The position numbers and the translations under genes are program-made. This document shows, one piece after another, positions 1 to 8,325 of a stretch of DNA of 39,618 nucleotides (positions are counted from its first letter, which is position 1; the number at the start of each line of letters is the position of its first letter). Location of the stretch: positions 1 to 39,618 of the forward strand of contig USQO01000010.1 of NCBI GenBank assembly GCA_900556845.1. Direction: 5' to 3'. The notes beneath the pieces were generated by a model. It was not told where the DNA came from, made no database searches, and worked only from the letters and a program-made list of their open reading frames with translations. This DNA comes from an uncultured Bacteroides sp. GTDB taxonomy: Bacteria; Bacteroidota; Bacteroidia; Bacteroidales; Bacteroidaceae.

Positions 1-40
1 AGCCTTATCGTCGGCAGCGTCAGATGTGTATAAGAGACAG
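1..40 (+). other. Nextera read-1 adapter contamination at left end
   Basis: Bases 8-40 match the Illumina Nextera i5-side adapter, ending in the 19-base transposon mosaic end AGATGTGTATAAGAGACAG (22-40). The seven bases before it (AGCCTTA) match the end of an i5 index that I remember as S521. This is not genomic sequence. Any reading frame starting here carries adapter-coded residues such as YKRQ. Confidence 0.98.
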
Positions 41-1279
41 GTGCTGTTGGACATGAACTTCTCCGCCGGCATCAACAGCGGCAACGAGGGGCTGTTCTGG
101 CTGCGCGAGATCCGCCGCCTCGCGCCGCAAGTACAGGTGGTGCTCTTCACCGCCTATGCCGACATCGACCTGGCCGTGACGGGCATCAAGGAAGGCGCGG
201 CCGACTTCATCGTGAAGCCGTGGGACAACACCCGCCTGGTGCGCACGCTGCTCGATGCCTATGCCCGACGCAAGGATACCGCGAAAGCCGGAAAGACCGA
301 TGCCCCCGCCCCGCAACCCGACAGCGGCAGCGACGGCGCACCGGCAATGTACTGGGGAACCTCGCAGGCCATGCGCCCCGTGCGGACACTGGTAGAGAAG
401 GTAAGCGCCACCGATGCCAGTCTGCTCATCACCGGCGAGAACGGCACGGGCAAGGACCTGCTGGCGCGCGAGATACACCGCCTGTCGCGACGCAGCGGCG
501 GTCCGCTGGTAAGCGTCGACCTGGGCGCCATCCCCGAGAGCCTTTTCGAGAGCGAGCTCTTCGGCCACGTGAAAGGCGCCTTCACCGATGCCCGTGCCGA
601 CCGCGCCGGACGCTTCGAGGCAGCCCACGGCGGCACCCTCTTTCTGGACGAGATAGCCAACGTGCCCTACCACCTGCAGGCCAAGCTCCTCACCGCCCTG
701 CAGCAGAAGTGCATCGTCAGGATAGGCAGCAACCGCCCCGTGGCCACCGATATCCGCCTGATATGCGCCACCAACCGCAATCCCGACGAGCTGGTGCGCC
801 AGGGACTGTTCCGCGAGGACCTGCTCTACCGCATCAACACCATCCACATCCACCTGCCCGCCCTGCGCCAGCGCAAGGAAGACATCCTGCCCCTGGCCCG
901 CCGCTTCCTGCAGCAGTACAACGCCCGCTACGGCCGCCACGTAGACAGCATCGGTCCCGAAGCCGCCCGCCTGCTGACGGAGCTTCCGTGGCAGGGCAAC
1001 ATCCGCGAGCTGCAGCACACGCTGGAGAAGGCCGTCATCCTGACCGACGGACACGAACTGCAGCCCGACGTGCTCCTGCCCGCCGGCACACCGCCGCCGC
1101 CCGCCCCTGATGCATCCGTACCCGCCGACGAATCCGGCATGCAGACGCTGGAAGAAATGGAATGCCGCCTGATACGCGAAGCCATCGGCCGCTGCGGCGG
1201 AAACCTCTCGCAAGCCGCCGCCCAGCTGGGCATCACGCGGCAGACCCTCTACAATAAAATGAAACGCTACGGAATCTGA
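41..1279 (+). CDS. NtrC-family sigma-54-dependent response regulator, 5' truncated
   Basis: This is the response regulator of a two-component pair; it would activate RpoN-dependent promoters when phosphorylated. The first real codons fall inside the receiver domain, in VLLDMNF, whose Asp is the likely phosphoacceptor. The switch residue (FTAY) and conserved Lys (VKPW) follow. The AAA+ domain has Walker A GENGTGKD (about 434-457), Walker B FLDEI, sensor ATNR and an arginine region FREDLLYR. The sigma-54 contact loop reads GAFTDA (575-592) instead of the usual GAFTGA. A Fis-type helix-turn-helix (LSQAAAQLGITRQTLYNK) ends the protein. About 50 N-terminal residues are missing because the contig starts in the adapter. 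The gene is about 63% GC in a counted 60-base window. The kinase gene starts 7 nt downstream, so the two are surely co-transcribed. The target operon is not visible. Confidence 0.95.
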   Translation: MLLDMNFSAGINSGNEGLFWLREIRRLAPQVQVVLFTAYADIDLAVTGIKEGAADFIVKPWDNTRLVRTLLDAYARRKDTAKAGKTDAPAPQPDSGSDGAPAMYWGTSQAMRPVRTLVEKVSATDASLLITGENGTGKDLLAREIHRLSRRSGGPLVSVDLGAIPESLFESELFGHVKGAFTDARADRAGRFEAAHGGTLFLDEIANVPYHLQAKLLTALQQKCIVRIGSNRPVATDIRLICATNRNPDELVRQGLFREDLLYRINTIHIHLPALRQRKEDILPLARRFLQQYNARYGRHVDSIGPEAARLLTELPWQGNIRELQHTLEKAVILTDGHELQPDVLLPAGTPPPPAPDASVPADESGMQTLEEMECRLIREAIGRCGGNLSQAAAQLGITRQTLYNKMKRYGI

Positions 1280-1286
1280 AACGAAT

Positions 1287-2591
1287 ATGAATACCGACGG
1301 AATCTACTCCTCACTGCTGCGCACCGCCGTGCTGATGGCCGCCACCGCAGCCCTGACACTGGGCACGGCGCACGGCAGCCGCCCCCTGATACTGGCAGGC
1401 CTTGTCCTGCTTGCCGCCACCGCATACGCCTACCTCCGCCTGCACCGCCTGATGCACCGGCGCAGCCGCCTGATGCTGGAAGCCATCCGCAACCGCGACT
1501 ACTCCTTCCGCCTGCCCGCAGGAGGCGCCACGGGCAGCGAACGCATCCTGCAGGACACGCTCAACGAGTTCGGCCGCCTGATGGCCGCCCAGAAGCTGCT
1601 GATGGAGCAGCGCGAACAGTTCTACGCCCACATCCTGCACACCATCCCCATGGGCATCGTGGTGCTCGACGCGCAGCAGCACATCGTGCAGAGCAATCCC
1701 GCCGCCGCCCGCCTGCTGGGCCTGCCCGCACTGGGCACCCTGCAGCAACTGGCCCGCTACGATGCCGGCCTGCCCCACCGTCTGGCCGCCCTGTCCCCGG
1801 GAGGCTGCTGCCCCGTGCGCTACTCCACCAGCCGCAAGGAAGTGTGCCTGCTGGCGCGCGCCAGCAGCATCGGGCAAGGCGGACAGACGCTGCGCATCCT
1901 CACGCTGAACGACATCCACAGCCAGATGGACACGCAGGAAGTAGACTCGTGGACGAAGCTCACCCGCGTGCTGACCCACGAAATCATGAACGCCATGGCC
2001 CCCATCACCTCGCTGAGCGAAACCCTGCTGCAGCAGCCCGGCGTGGCGGGCAGCGAACTTGCCGACGGCATCCGCGCCATACACGACACCGCCGACGGGC
2101 TGCTGAACTTCACCCGCGAGTACCGCCGCTTCTCGCAGCTGCCCCTGCCCCGCCCCGAGCCCTTCTACCTGCACGAACTGCTGCACCAGATAGAGCAGCT
2201 CCGGCTGTGTCCGCCCCACATCCGCCTGACGCGCCTGATAGAACCCGGCGAGCTGATGCTCTACGCCGATACGGGCCTGATAAGGCAGGTACTGGTCAAC
2301 CTGATACGCAACGCCGTGCAGGCCATCGGCACGGCGCCGGGACGCATCCACGTGCGCGCCTACAGCACAGCGGACGAGCACGTGTACATCCACGTGTCGA
2401 ACAACGGCCCCGCCATCCCCGACGATGTGGCGCGGCAGGTCTTCGTGCCCTTCTTCAGCACCCGCGCGCAGGGCAGCGGCATCGGGCTGTCGCTCTCCCG
2501 GCAGATCATGCAGCTCTCCGGCGGAACCATCAGCCTGCTCAAGCCGGGAACCAACGGATGGAACACCACCTTCGTGCTGGAGTTCGAATAA
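1287..2591 (+). CDS. sensor histidine kinase, partner of upstream NtrC-type regulator
   Basis: This is a membrane sensor kinase of 434 residues. Two hydrophobic segments (about 11-27 and 33-52) are separated by only a few residues, so there is no periplasmic sensor domain. A PAS-like region (about 108-200, with IPMGIVVLDAQQHIVQSN) follows a linker. The H-box is LTHEIMNAMAPI with His231 as the phosphorylated residue. The ATPase domain has an N-box with Asn342 (NLIRNAVQAI) and G-boxes NNGPAIPDD and GSGIGLSLSRQI. A separate dimerisation coiled coil is not obvious. The start follows the regulator stop by 7 nt. A counted window inside the gene (1681-1740) is 75% GC, far above the roughly 43% seen later in the contig. 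The signal is unknown. The gene ends 11 nt from the convergent GH3 gene with no strong hairpin between them. Confidence 0.93.
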   Translation: MNTDGIYSSLLRTAVLMAATAALTLGTAHGSRPLILAGLVLLAATAYAYLRLHRLMHRRSRLMLEAIRNRDYSFRLPAGGATGSERILQDTLNEFGRLMAAQKLLMEQREQFYAHILHTIPMGIVVLDAQQHIVQSNPAAARLLGLPALGTLQQLARYDAGLPHRLAALSPGGCCPVRYSTSRKEVCLLARASSIGQGGQTLRILTLNDIHSQMDTQEVDSWTKLTRVLTHEIMNAMAPITSLSETLLQQPGVAGSELADGIRAIHDTADGLLNFTREYRRFSQLPLPRPEPFYLHELLHQIEQLRLCPPHIRLTRLIEPGELMLYADTGLIRQVLVNLIRNAVQAIGTAPGRIHVRAYSTADEHVYIHVSNNGPAIPDDVARQVFVPFFSTRAQGSGIGLSLSRQIMQLSGGTISLLKPGTNGWNTTFVLEFE

Positions 2592-2602
2592 AAAGAACCC
2601 CG

Positions 2603-5260
2603 TTATTTTTCCACCCGCACCACCTCCTGAAGCCGGATATCCTTGCACGAGCGGCCTATCATCAGGCGGAAGTCGCCCGGCTCCACCACACGCTGCATGG
2701 ACCGGTCGAGCATGGAAAGGTCGTCCTCGTCCACACGGAACGTCACCGTCTTGCTCTCACCCGGATTCAGATGGATGGCCGTATAATGAATAAGGCGGGT
2801 GACGGGCTGGGTGACCGACGAAATCTTGTCGCGCAGATAGAGCTGCGGAACTTCGTATCCGGCATATTTCCCTGCATTACGGACCGTAAACGATACCTGG
2901 AACGTGTGGACACCTGCCGGCCGCACCTGCAAGTTGCCGTACTCGAATTCGGTATAGCTCAGACCGTAGCCGAAGGGGAAAAGCGGTTCGCCCGTCAGGT
3001 TCAGATAATCATCACTGCGGCCCGTAGGCTTGTGGCTGTAGTTCAGCGGGAGCTGCGCCTCGTCCACCGGCCAGGTGATGGGCAGCTTGCCCGACGGGTT
3101 GGCATCGCCCATCAGGATATCGGCCAGCGCATTTCCGCCTTCCTCGCCCGGATACCAGGCATCCAGAACAGCCGGAACCTTATCCAGCCATGCCGACATC
3201 ACCACGGCACTGCCGCCCACCAATACCACCACCACCGGCTTGCCCGTAGCCGCCACACGCTGTATCAGCTCCTCCTGACGGCCCGGCAGCGTGAGATAGC
3301 CTCGGTCGCGGAACTCGCCTTCCTCGATACCCGCCACCACGACAGCCACATCGGCCGATGCAGCCGCCTGTACAGCCCGCCCGATAGAAGCATCCTCGCA
3401 GACCGCACCCACATTCCACACCAGACGGATGCGTGCGTTGCGCGTATTCTCGTAGAAACGCACCTTCACGGCATACTCCCTGCCTTCCTCCAGCCGGAGC
3501 GGTACAGTTTCCGTACGGAAAGACGCCTTTTCGGGGCGGTCTATCACCTTCCGTCCGTCTATCCAGAGCTGGTAGCCGTCGTTTCCTTCCAGACCGATGC
3601 GGTAATCACCCGTAACAGGCGATTTCAGCCGTCCGTTCCATTCCACCGAGAACCAGTCCACAGCCAGACACGAATCGGGTGCAAAGAGCGTCCACGAGAA
3701 CTGCACCGCCCTGTCGGTACGCCTCAGTGCCGGAGCGCCCTCCCAGCGGATATTATCGAAATAGGCAGCCGCAAGTCCCGGCCTGCCGTCATCCTGCGTC
3801 AGGCAATGGGCCGGAACGGTGAGCCACTGCGGATTGACGCGCTTGCAGCCTTCCTCGTAAACCACCTCTGCCCGTCCGCCCAGCTTGTCTTTCAGGCCCT
3901 GCAGCATGCTCACCTTATTCACGCCCGGACCGCTGTAGCCGCCCAGCCGTGCCTCGGCAGCATCCTGGCCTATCAGGGCAATCCGTTTCAGATGCTCCGG
4001 CAAAGGCAACAGCCCGTTCTCATTCTTCAGCAGCACCATCGAACGGCAGGCGGCCTCACGCGTCAGCGCACGGTGTGCGGCACAGGCATTCCAGCGGTCG
4101 GCCTCCCGCTCGTCCGTGTAAGGACGGTCGAACAGGCCCAGCCGGAATTTCGCCTTCAGCACCTGACGCACGGCACGGTTCAGCGCTTCCTCCGTAATCA
4201 GTCCGCTGCGGCAAGCCTCCAGAAAGGGTTCGTGCTCCTCGTAAGTGGTCTGAAAAATCACATCCAGCCCGTTGTTCACCGCCGCGGCGCCCGCCTCGGC
4301 CCGGTTGCCCACGGTGTGATGCAGCTTATGGATGATGCCCACCGCATCGGCATCGGCAACGGTAAAGCCGTCGAACCCCCACTCGCGGCGCAGCTTTTCG
4401 ATATTGAGCCGGGAATGGGCCGTGCAGGGCGTGCCGTCCAGCATGTTGTAGGCCGTCATCACCGACTGCGACCCCCCTTGCCGGAAACAGGCCTTGAAAG
4501 GAACCAGATGCGTTTCCTCGAGGAAGCGTCCGGTATAATGGATAGGATTACTGTCGCGGCCGCCATCGCCGCTGTTGGCCACAAAGTGCTTGGGGGTGGT
4601 AATAACCCCCATGCGCTCGAAGTTTTTCACAAAGCTGACCCCCATGCCGGCCGAAAGGCAGGGATCTTCGCCATAGGTTTCTTCCACCCGGCCCCAACGC
4701 ACATCCGTAGCCAGATTTACCACCGGCGAAAGAACCTGACGGATGCCGCGGCCGGCGGTTTCGCGGGCAATGGCCGCAGACACACGGCTCACCAGCGTGG
4801 TATCGAACGTAGCTGCCAGGGCAATGGATTGGGGGAAAGCTGTAGCTCCGCCACGCACCAGTCCGTGCAAAGCCTCATCAAAAATAATAACGGGAATGCC
4901 CAGACGTGTTTCCTCTACAAAATAGCGCTGAATGCGATTGACTTTCTTCACTGTCTCGGCCGCTGTCAGTTTCGGGTTATATTGCAACATCTGACGCATC
5001 TGCGGGTCGGACGAACCCACGGTGGAAACCTGGAAACCAAAGATTCCATCCTTAAAACGTTCTTTACCAGCATCCAAGTCACCCGGCATCATATAAATCT
5101 GCCAGAATTTTTCTTCCACGGTCATTCGCTTCAATAAATCCTCCACACGCTCCTCGACCGGAAGATTCGGATTTTTATAAGGCAAAACTTCTTTTGGGGT
5201 GGCCTGCAAAGTGGCATACCCCAACAATACTCCAAGTACAAAAGTAATTGTCTTTTTCAT
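2603..5260 (-). CDS. secreted glycoside hydrolase family 3 enzyme with PA14 domain (beta-glucosidase/beta-xylosidase type)
   Basis: This 885-residue exo-acting glycosidase removes beta-linked sugars, probably glucose or xylose, from plant oligosaccharides. Residues 1-20 form a signal peptide, which implies a periplasmic or surface location. The GH3 N-terminal barrel shows FDEALHG, KHFVANSGDGGRDS and GFDGFTVADADAVG; Asp303 is the likely nucleophile by alignment with the GH3 SD motif. A PA14 domain sits at about 490-617, inserted in the second GH3 domain (EGNDGYQLWIDGRKVIDRP), and a fibronectin III-like domain ends the protein (PFGYGLSYTEFEYGNL onward). The FDEALHG motif resembles the bacterial beta-xylosidase branch, but substrate cannot be assigned from sequence. 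No SusC/D genes are nearby. Most of the gene is about 63% GC, but the last ~400 bases toward its start codon fall to about 43%. Confidence 0.93.
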   Translation of the reverse strand: MKKTITFVLGVLLGYATLQATPKEVLPYKNPNLPVEERVEDLLKRMTVEEKFWQIYMMPGDLDAGKERFKDGIFGFQVSTVGSSDPQMRQMLQYNPKLTAAETVKKVNRIQRYFVEETRLGIPVIIFDEALHGLVRGGATAFPQSIALAATFDTTLVSRVSAAIARETAGRGIRQVLSPVVNLATDVRWGRVEETYGEDPCLSAGMGVSFVKNFERMGVITTPKHFVANSGDGGRDSNPIHYTGRFLEETHLVPFKACFRQGGSQSVMTAYNMLDGTPCTAHSRLNIEKLRREWGFDGFTVADADAVGIIHKLHHTVGNRAEAGAAAVNNGLDVIFQTTYEEHEPFLEACRSGLITEEALNRAVRQVLKAKFRLGLFDRPYTDEREADRWNACAAHRALTREAACRSMVLLKNENGLLPLPEHLKRIALIGQDAAEARLGGYSGPGVNKVSMLQGLKDKLGGRAEVVYEEGCKRVNPQWLTVPAHCLTQDDGRPGLAAAYFDNIRWEGAPALRRTDRAVQFSWTLFAPDSCLAVDWFSVEWNGRLKSPVTGDYRIGLEGNDGYQLWIDGRKVIDRPEKASFRTETVPLRLEEGREYAVKVRFYENTRNARIRLVWNVGAVCEDASIGRAVQAAASADVAVVVAGIEEGEFRDRGYLTLPGRQEELIQRVAATGKPVVVVLVGGSAVVMSAWLDKVPAVLDAWYPGEEGGNALADILMGDANPSGKLPITWPVDEAQLPLNYSHKPTGRSDDYLNLTGEPLFPFGYGLSYTEFEYGNLQVRPAGVHTFQVSFTVRNAGKYAGYEVPQLYLRDKISSVTQPVTRLIHYTAIHLNPGESKTVTFRVDEDDLSMLDRSMQRVVEPGDFRLMIGRSCKDIRLQEVVRVEK

Positions 5261-5296
5261 AGTCTACATAGTATAATAAAGTAATAGATATTTTTA

Positions 5297-5304
5297 CAAA
5301 GATA
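5297..5304 (-). promoter_or_regulatory. Bacteroidetes -7 element for the GH3 gene
   Basis: The minus strand reads TATCTTTG, an exact match to TAnnTTTG. It lies 36 nt upstream of the GH3 start codon, which leaves a leader of about 30 nt. I see no clear -33 TTTG. Confidence 0.6.
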
Positions 5305-5324
5305 TAAAAAAGGCTTTTCAGTAT

Positions 5325-5358
5325 AAAAAAACGGGCTGCTCAATCTATGAGCAACCCG
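5325..5358 (-). terminator. intrinsic terminator of cysS
   Basis: The arms 5332-5342 and 5348-5358 form an 11-bp stem with one G-T wobble and a 5-base loop. On the minus strand it is followed by seven T (5325-5331). It ends the cysS transcript before the GH3 promoter. Confidence 0.85.
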
Positions 5359-5388
5359 CTTTCTCTATATAAAAACAGCTCGTAGAGC

Positions 5389-6867
5389 TTATTTATTTAA
5401 TTTCCAGGTAAATCCATCCTTCGTGTCTTTCACCTCGAAGCCCAGTGCTGCGAGATTGTCACGAATCTTGTCACTGGTAGCCCAGTCCTTGTTTGCTTTG
5501 GCCTGCATACGCTGTTCCAGCAACATATCCACCACTTTTCCGTAAGCTTCCTCACGGGCAGCATTGTTTTCTGCATCTGCTTTCAGACCCAAAATATCGA
5601 ATACAAACAAGTGGAACACACGTTTCAGTTCGTCCAAATCATCGGCACTGATAGTAGCTTTCTTATCCAGAACAGTATTGATCATGCGGATGGCATCGAA
5701 CAGATGAGAAATTACAATCGGCGTATTCAAGTCATCGTTCATGGCATCGTAGCACTTCTCGGCCAGTCCGGTTACATCAATTCCGGTAGTAGCTTTTCCC
5801 GGAGTAATACGTTTCAGGTTCTTCACACCTTCCATCAGACGTTCCAGACCTTTTTCGGCAGCCTGCAAAGCTTCGTTGCTGAAGTCTACTGTGCTGCGAT
5901 AATGCGCCTGAAGAATGAAGAAACGGATGGTCATGGCTGTATAAGCCTGGGTCAGCAACTTGTTGGAACCGGTAAAGAATTCGTCCAGTGTAATGAAGTT
6001 GCCCAGTGACTTACCCATCTTCTGTCCGTTGATGGTAATCATGTTGTTATGCATCCAGTAATGCACCATATCATGTCCCTGTGAAGCTACGCTCTGCGCA
6101 ATCTCGCATTCGTGATGCGGGAAGACAAGGTCCATACCTCCACCGTGAATATCGAAGTTCTCGCCCAGGTACTTGCGTCCCATGGCTGTACACTCGCAGT
6201 GCCATCCCGGGAAACCGTTGCTCCATGGCGAAGGCCAGCGCATGATGTGTTCCGGCTGCGCACATTTCCACAAGGCAAAGTCGGCCGGATTATGCTTTTC
6301 ATCCTGTCCGTCCAACTCGCGGGTAGTGTTCAGCACATCATCCAGATTGCGGCCCGACAACTTGCCATAGTGATGGTCTTTGTTATACTTGGCTACATCA
6401 AAATATACAGAACCTTTGCTTTCGTATGCATAACCGTTTTTCAGGATTTCCTCAACTAGCTGAATCTGCTCGATGATGTGTCCCGAAGCATGCGGCTCGA
6501 TGCTGGGCGGCAACACATTCAGAGCATCCATCGCCTTGTGATAACGGTTCAGGTAGAACTGAACCACTTCCATCGGCTCGAGCTGCTCCAGACGCGCTTT
6601 CTTGGCAATCTTGTCCTCGCCGTCGTCGGCATCATGCTCCAGATGGCCCACATCGGTGATGTTACGCACATAGCGCACCTTATAACCCAAATGGGTAAGA
6701 TAACGGTAAAGAATATCGAACGTAATGGCCGGACGTGCATGACCCAAATGAGCATCACCGTAAACGGTAGGACCGCACACATACATGCCTACATGTGGCG
6801 CATGGAGCGGTTTGAACAGCTCCTTGCTACGCGTAAGTGTATTGTAAATCGTCAATCTATTTTCCAT
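5389..6867 (-). CDS. cysS: cysteinyl-tRNA synthetase
   Basis: This class Ia synthetase charges tRNA(Cys) in the cytoplasm. It has 492 residues, slightly longer than the E. coli enzyme. Cys31 (MYVCGPTVYG) starts the zinc site, completed by the Cys of GWHCECTAMG and by HHECEIAQS. The HIGH motif is HLGH at 40-43, and the KMSKS loop reads KMGKS in GQKMGKSLGNF. The DALR-type helical domain and a lysine-rich tail follow. The gene stands alone, with a TATCTTTG promoter element 24 nt before the start and a clear terminator after it. Identification is secure. Confidence 0.98.
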   Translation of the reverse strand: MENRLTIYNTLTRSKELFKPLHAPHVGMYVCGPTVYGDAHLGHARPAITFDILYRYLTHLGYKVRYVRNITDVGHLEHDADDGEDKIAKKARLEQLEPMEVVQFYLNRYHKAMDALNVLPPSIEPHASGHIIEQIQLVEEILKNGYAYESKGSVYFDVAKYNKDHHYGKLSGRNLDDVLNTTRELDGQDEKHNPADFALWKCAQPEHIMRWPSPWSNGFPGWHCECTAMGRKYLGENFDIHGGGMDLVFPHHECEIAQSVASQGHDMVHYWMHNNMITINGQKMGKSLGNFITLDEFFTGSNKLLTQAYTAMTIRFFILQAHYRSTVDFSNEALQAAEKGLERLMEGVKNLKRITPGKATTGIDVTGLAEKCYDAMNDDLNTPIVISHLFDAIRMINTVLDKKATISADDLDELKRVFHLFVFDILGLKADAENNAAREEAYGKVVDMLLEQRMQAKANKDWATSDKIRDNLAALGFEVKDTKDGFTWKLNK

Positions 6868-6890
6868 AATTCCACTAAAGAGTTAGATTG

Positions 6891-6898
6891 CAAAGATA
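6891..6898 (-). promoter_or_regulatory. Bacteroidetes -7 element for cysS
   Basis: The minus strand reads TATCTTTG, matching TAnnTTTG, 24 nt upstream of the cysS start. No convincing -33 element is seen. Confidence 0.6.
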
Positions 6899-7086
6899 AA
6901 TAATATTATGAAAACAGCCTAATAGACAGACAAAATCATTCTTTTTACATCAAGAGTTCTCCTGAATTTGTTTACAAAACAAGTTTCTTTTTTAGCAATC
7001 TAACCAATGTCACGTGAATAATGTGAAAGAGATATTTACAAAACTATTAATCTATGTTATAAAGCATGATTTTTGAAGATAATCTA

Positions 7087-7116
7087 TTGCATATATCCCA
7101 AAAATCCGTACCTTTG
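7087..7116 (+). promoter_or_regulatory. promoter of the mnmA leader (TTG-19-TAnnTTTG)
   Basis: TTG at 7087-7089 is followed after 19 nt by TACCTTTG at 7109-7116, a full match to the Bacteroidetes housekeeping promoter. Transcription should start near 7123, about 100 nt before the mnmA start codon and about 37 nt before the leader hairpin. Confidence 0.75.
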
Positions 7117-7159
7117 CATCGTGTTTTTCATAGTATTAGATTTAAGGTTAACAAAGGTT

Positions 7160-7186
7160 GGAGTACAGCGGTACTCCTTTTTTTTT
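7160..7186 (+). terminator. intrinsic terminator inside the mnmA leader
   Basis: GGAGTAC (7160-7166) pairs with GTACTCC (7171-7177) around an AGCG loop, followed by nine T (7178-7186). It lies between the promoter at 7109-7116 and the mnmA start at 7225. It would release a short RNA of about 60 nt unless transcription reads through, so it may be an attenuator or the end of a small RNA. Confidence 0.8.
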
Positions 7187-7224
7187 GCCCTAACGAAACG
7201 TATGATTAAATTTCCCTTCTCTGT

Positions 7225-8274
7225 ATGGAAAAAAACAACAAAGTGTTACTAGGAATGAGCGGAGGTACTGACAGTTCGGTAGCCGCCTTGTTATTGCAGG
7301 ATGTCGGCTATGAAGTGACAGGTATAACTTTCCGCTTTTATGAAAAAGATAACGACACCACCTATCTGGACGATGCCCGCGAACTGTGCGAAAAGCTGCA
7401 TATTCCCCATATCATCTACGACGTACGACAGTTGTTTCAAGAACAGATTATCAGCTACTTCATAAAAGAGTATATGGAAGGCCATACACCAGTGCCGTGC
7501 ACTTTGTGCAACAATTACCTGAAATGGCCACTCATTGCACAAGTAGCAGACGAACGGGGTATTTATCACTTTGCTACCGGACACTATGTACAGAAACAGA
7601 ACATTGGCGGATACTGGTATATTACGGCTGGAACAGACAAGGACAAGGACCAGTCTTTTTTTCTTTGGGGACTTCCGCAACCTATCCTGGAACGAATGTT
7701 GCTGCCTATGGGAACACTGACCAAAACCCGTGTCCGCGAACTGGCAGCCGAGAGAGGCTTCCTGAAAGCTGCTACCAAACGTGACAGTCTGGGGGTCTGC
7801 TTCTGCCCGATGGATTACCGCTCGTTTCTGAAAGCGCAAGTGCCGCCAGAGTGTATCCGGCCAGGCAATTTCTACGATGAGCAAGGGAAATTTATGGGAA
7901 AACACGAGGGGTATCCTTTTTATACCATCGGCCAGCGTAGAGGCTTAGGCGTCTATGTCAACAAGGCTCTGTTTGTCAAAGAGATTCTGCCTCAAGAAAA
8001 TAAGGTCGTCCTGACCGATAACCTGAAGGCACTGGAGAAGCAGGAAATGTTTCTAAAGGACTGGAACATCGTATGTGCTGAAGAGTTGCTCGACCGTGAG
8101 GATGTCATCGTAAAAATACGCTATCGCAAGCAAGCCAACCGATGCACGGTAACCGTGACTTCCGAAGGATTGTTGCACGTAAAACTACACGAGCCACTAG
8201 CCTCGGTAGCCATAGGACAGGCAGCAGCTTTCTACCGGGATAACCGGGTATTGGGCGGAGGAATTATTTGCTGA
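7225..8274 (+). CDS. mnmA: MnmA-type tRNA-specific 2-thiouridylase
   Basis: The enzyme places sulfur on C2 of the wobble uridine (U34) of Lys, Glu and Gln tRNAs, using ATP and a sulfur carrier. The 349-residue protein has the PP-loop SGGTDSS (residues 12-18; most MnmA proteins have SGGVDSS). The catalytic Cys95 lies in PCTLCNN, and the second cysteine, Cys192, in DSLGVCFC. The tRNA-binding and beta-barrel C-terminal domains are present (FYTIGQRRGLGV). Bacteroidetes often carry more than one MnmA paralogue, and this may be the second copy. The gene has its own promoter and a leader with a terminator, so expression may depend on read-through. No terminator separates it from the biotin leader promoter that begins 5 nt after its stop. 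Confidence 0.93.
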   Translation: MEKNNKVLLGMSGGTDSSVAALLLQDVGYEVTGITFRFYEKDNDTTYLDDARELCEKLHIPHIIYDVRQLFQEQIISYFIKEYMEGHTPVPCTLCNNYLKWPLIAQVADERGIYHFATGHYVQKQNIGGYWYITAGTDKDKDQSFFLWGLPQPILERMLLPMGTLTKTRVRELAAERGFLKAATKRDSLGVCFCPMDYRSFLKAQVPPECIRPGNFYDEQGKFMGKHEGYPFYTIGQRRGLGVYVNKALFVKEILPQENKVVLTDNLKALEKQEMFLKDWNIVCAEELLDREDVIVKIRYRKQANRCTVTVTSEGLLHVKLHEPLASVAIGQAAAFYRDNRVLGGGIIC

Positions 8275-8278
8275 CATT

Positions 8279-8307
8279 TTTGTTTTCTGATTTTTTTAGT
8301 ACATTTG
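8279..8307 (+). promoter_or_regulatory. promoter of the biotin leader
   Basis: TTTG (8279-8282) is followed after 17 nt by TACATTTG (8300-8307), an exact TAnnTTTG. The expected start of transcription is near 8314, about 12 nt before the leader ORF start at 8326. The spacer is a little shorter than the usual 19. Confidence 0.65.
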
Positions 8308-8325
8308 CCGCATCGCGAAAAAATA

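Larger units (their letters stand above)
6868..7224. other. intergenic region between cysS and mnmA
   Basis: These 357 bases separate two divergent genes. The left part holds the cysS promoter. The stretch from about 6900 to 7080 is AT-rich, and I see no gene or structure in it. The right part holds the mnmA leader promoter (7087-7116) and an intrinsic terminator (7160-7186). No coding frame of note is present. Confidence 0.8.

Noticed and set aside
20..2648. Long minus-strand frames opposite the response regulator (20-1213) and the kinase (1311-2648)
   Set aside because: They mirror well-conserved genes in GC-rich sequence, and the first begins or ends in the adapter. The products are low-complexity Gly/Ala/Val/Gln strings.
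1844..5137. A plus-strand open frame of about 1097 codons across the kinase end and the whole GH3 gene
   Set aside because: It is antisense to an intact GH3 gene and out of frame with the kinase. High GC and low stop frequency explain its length; the product has no recognisable domain.
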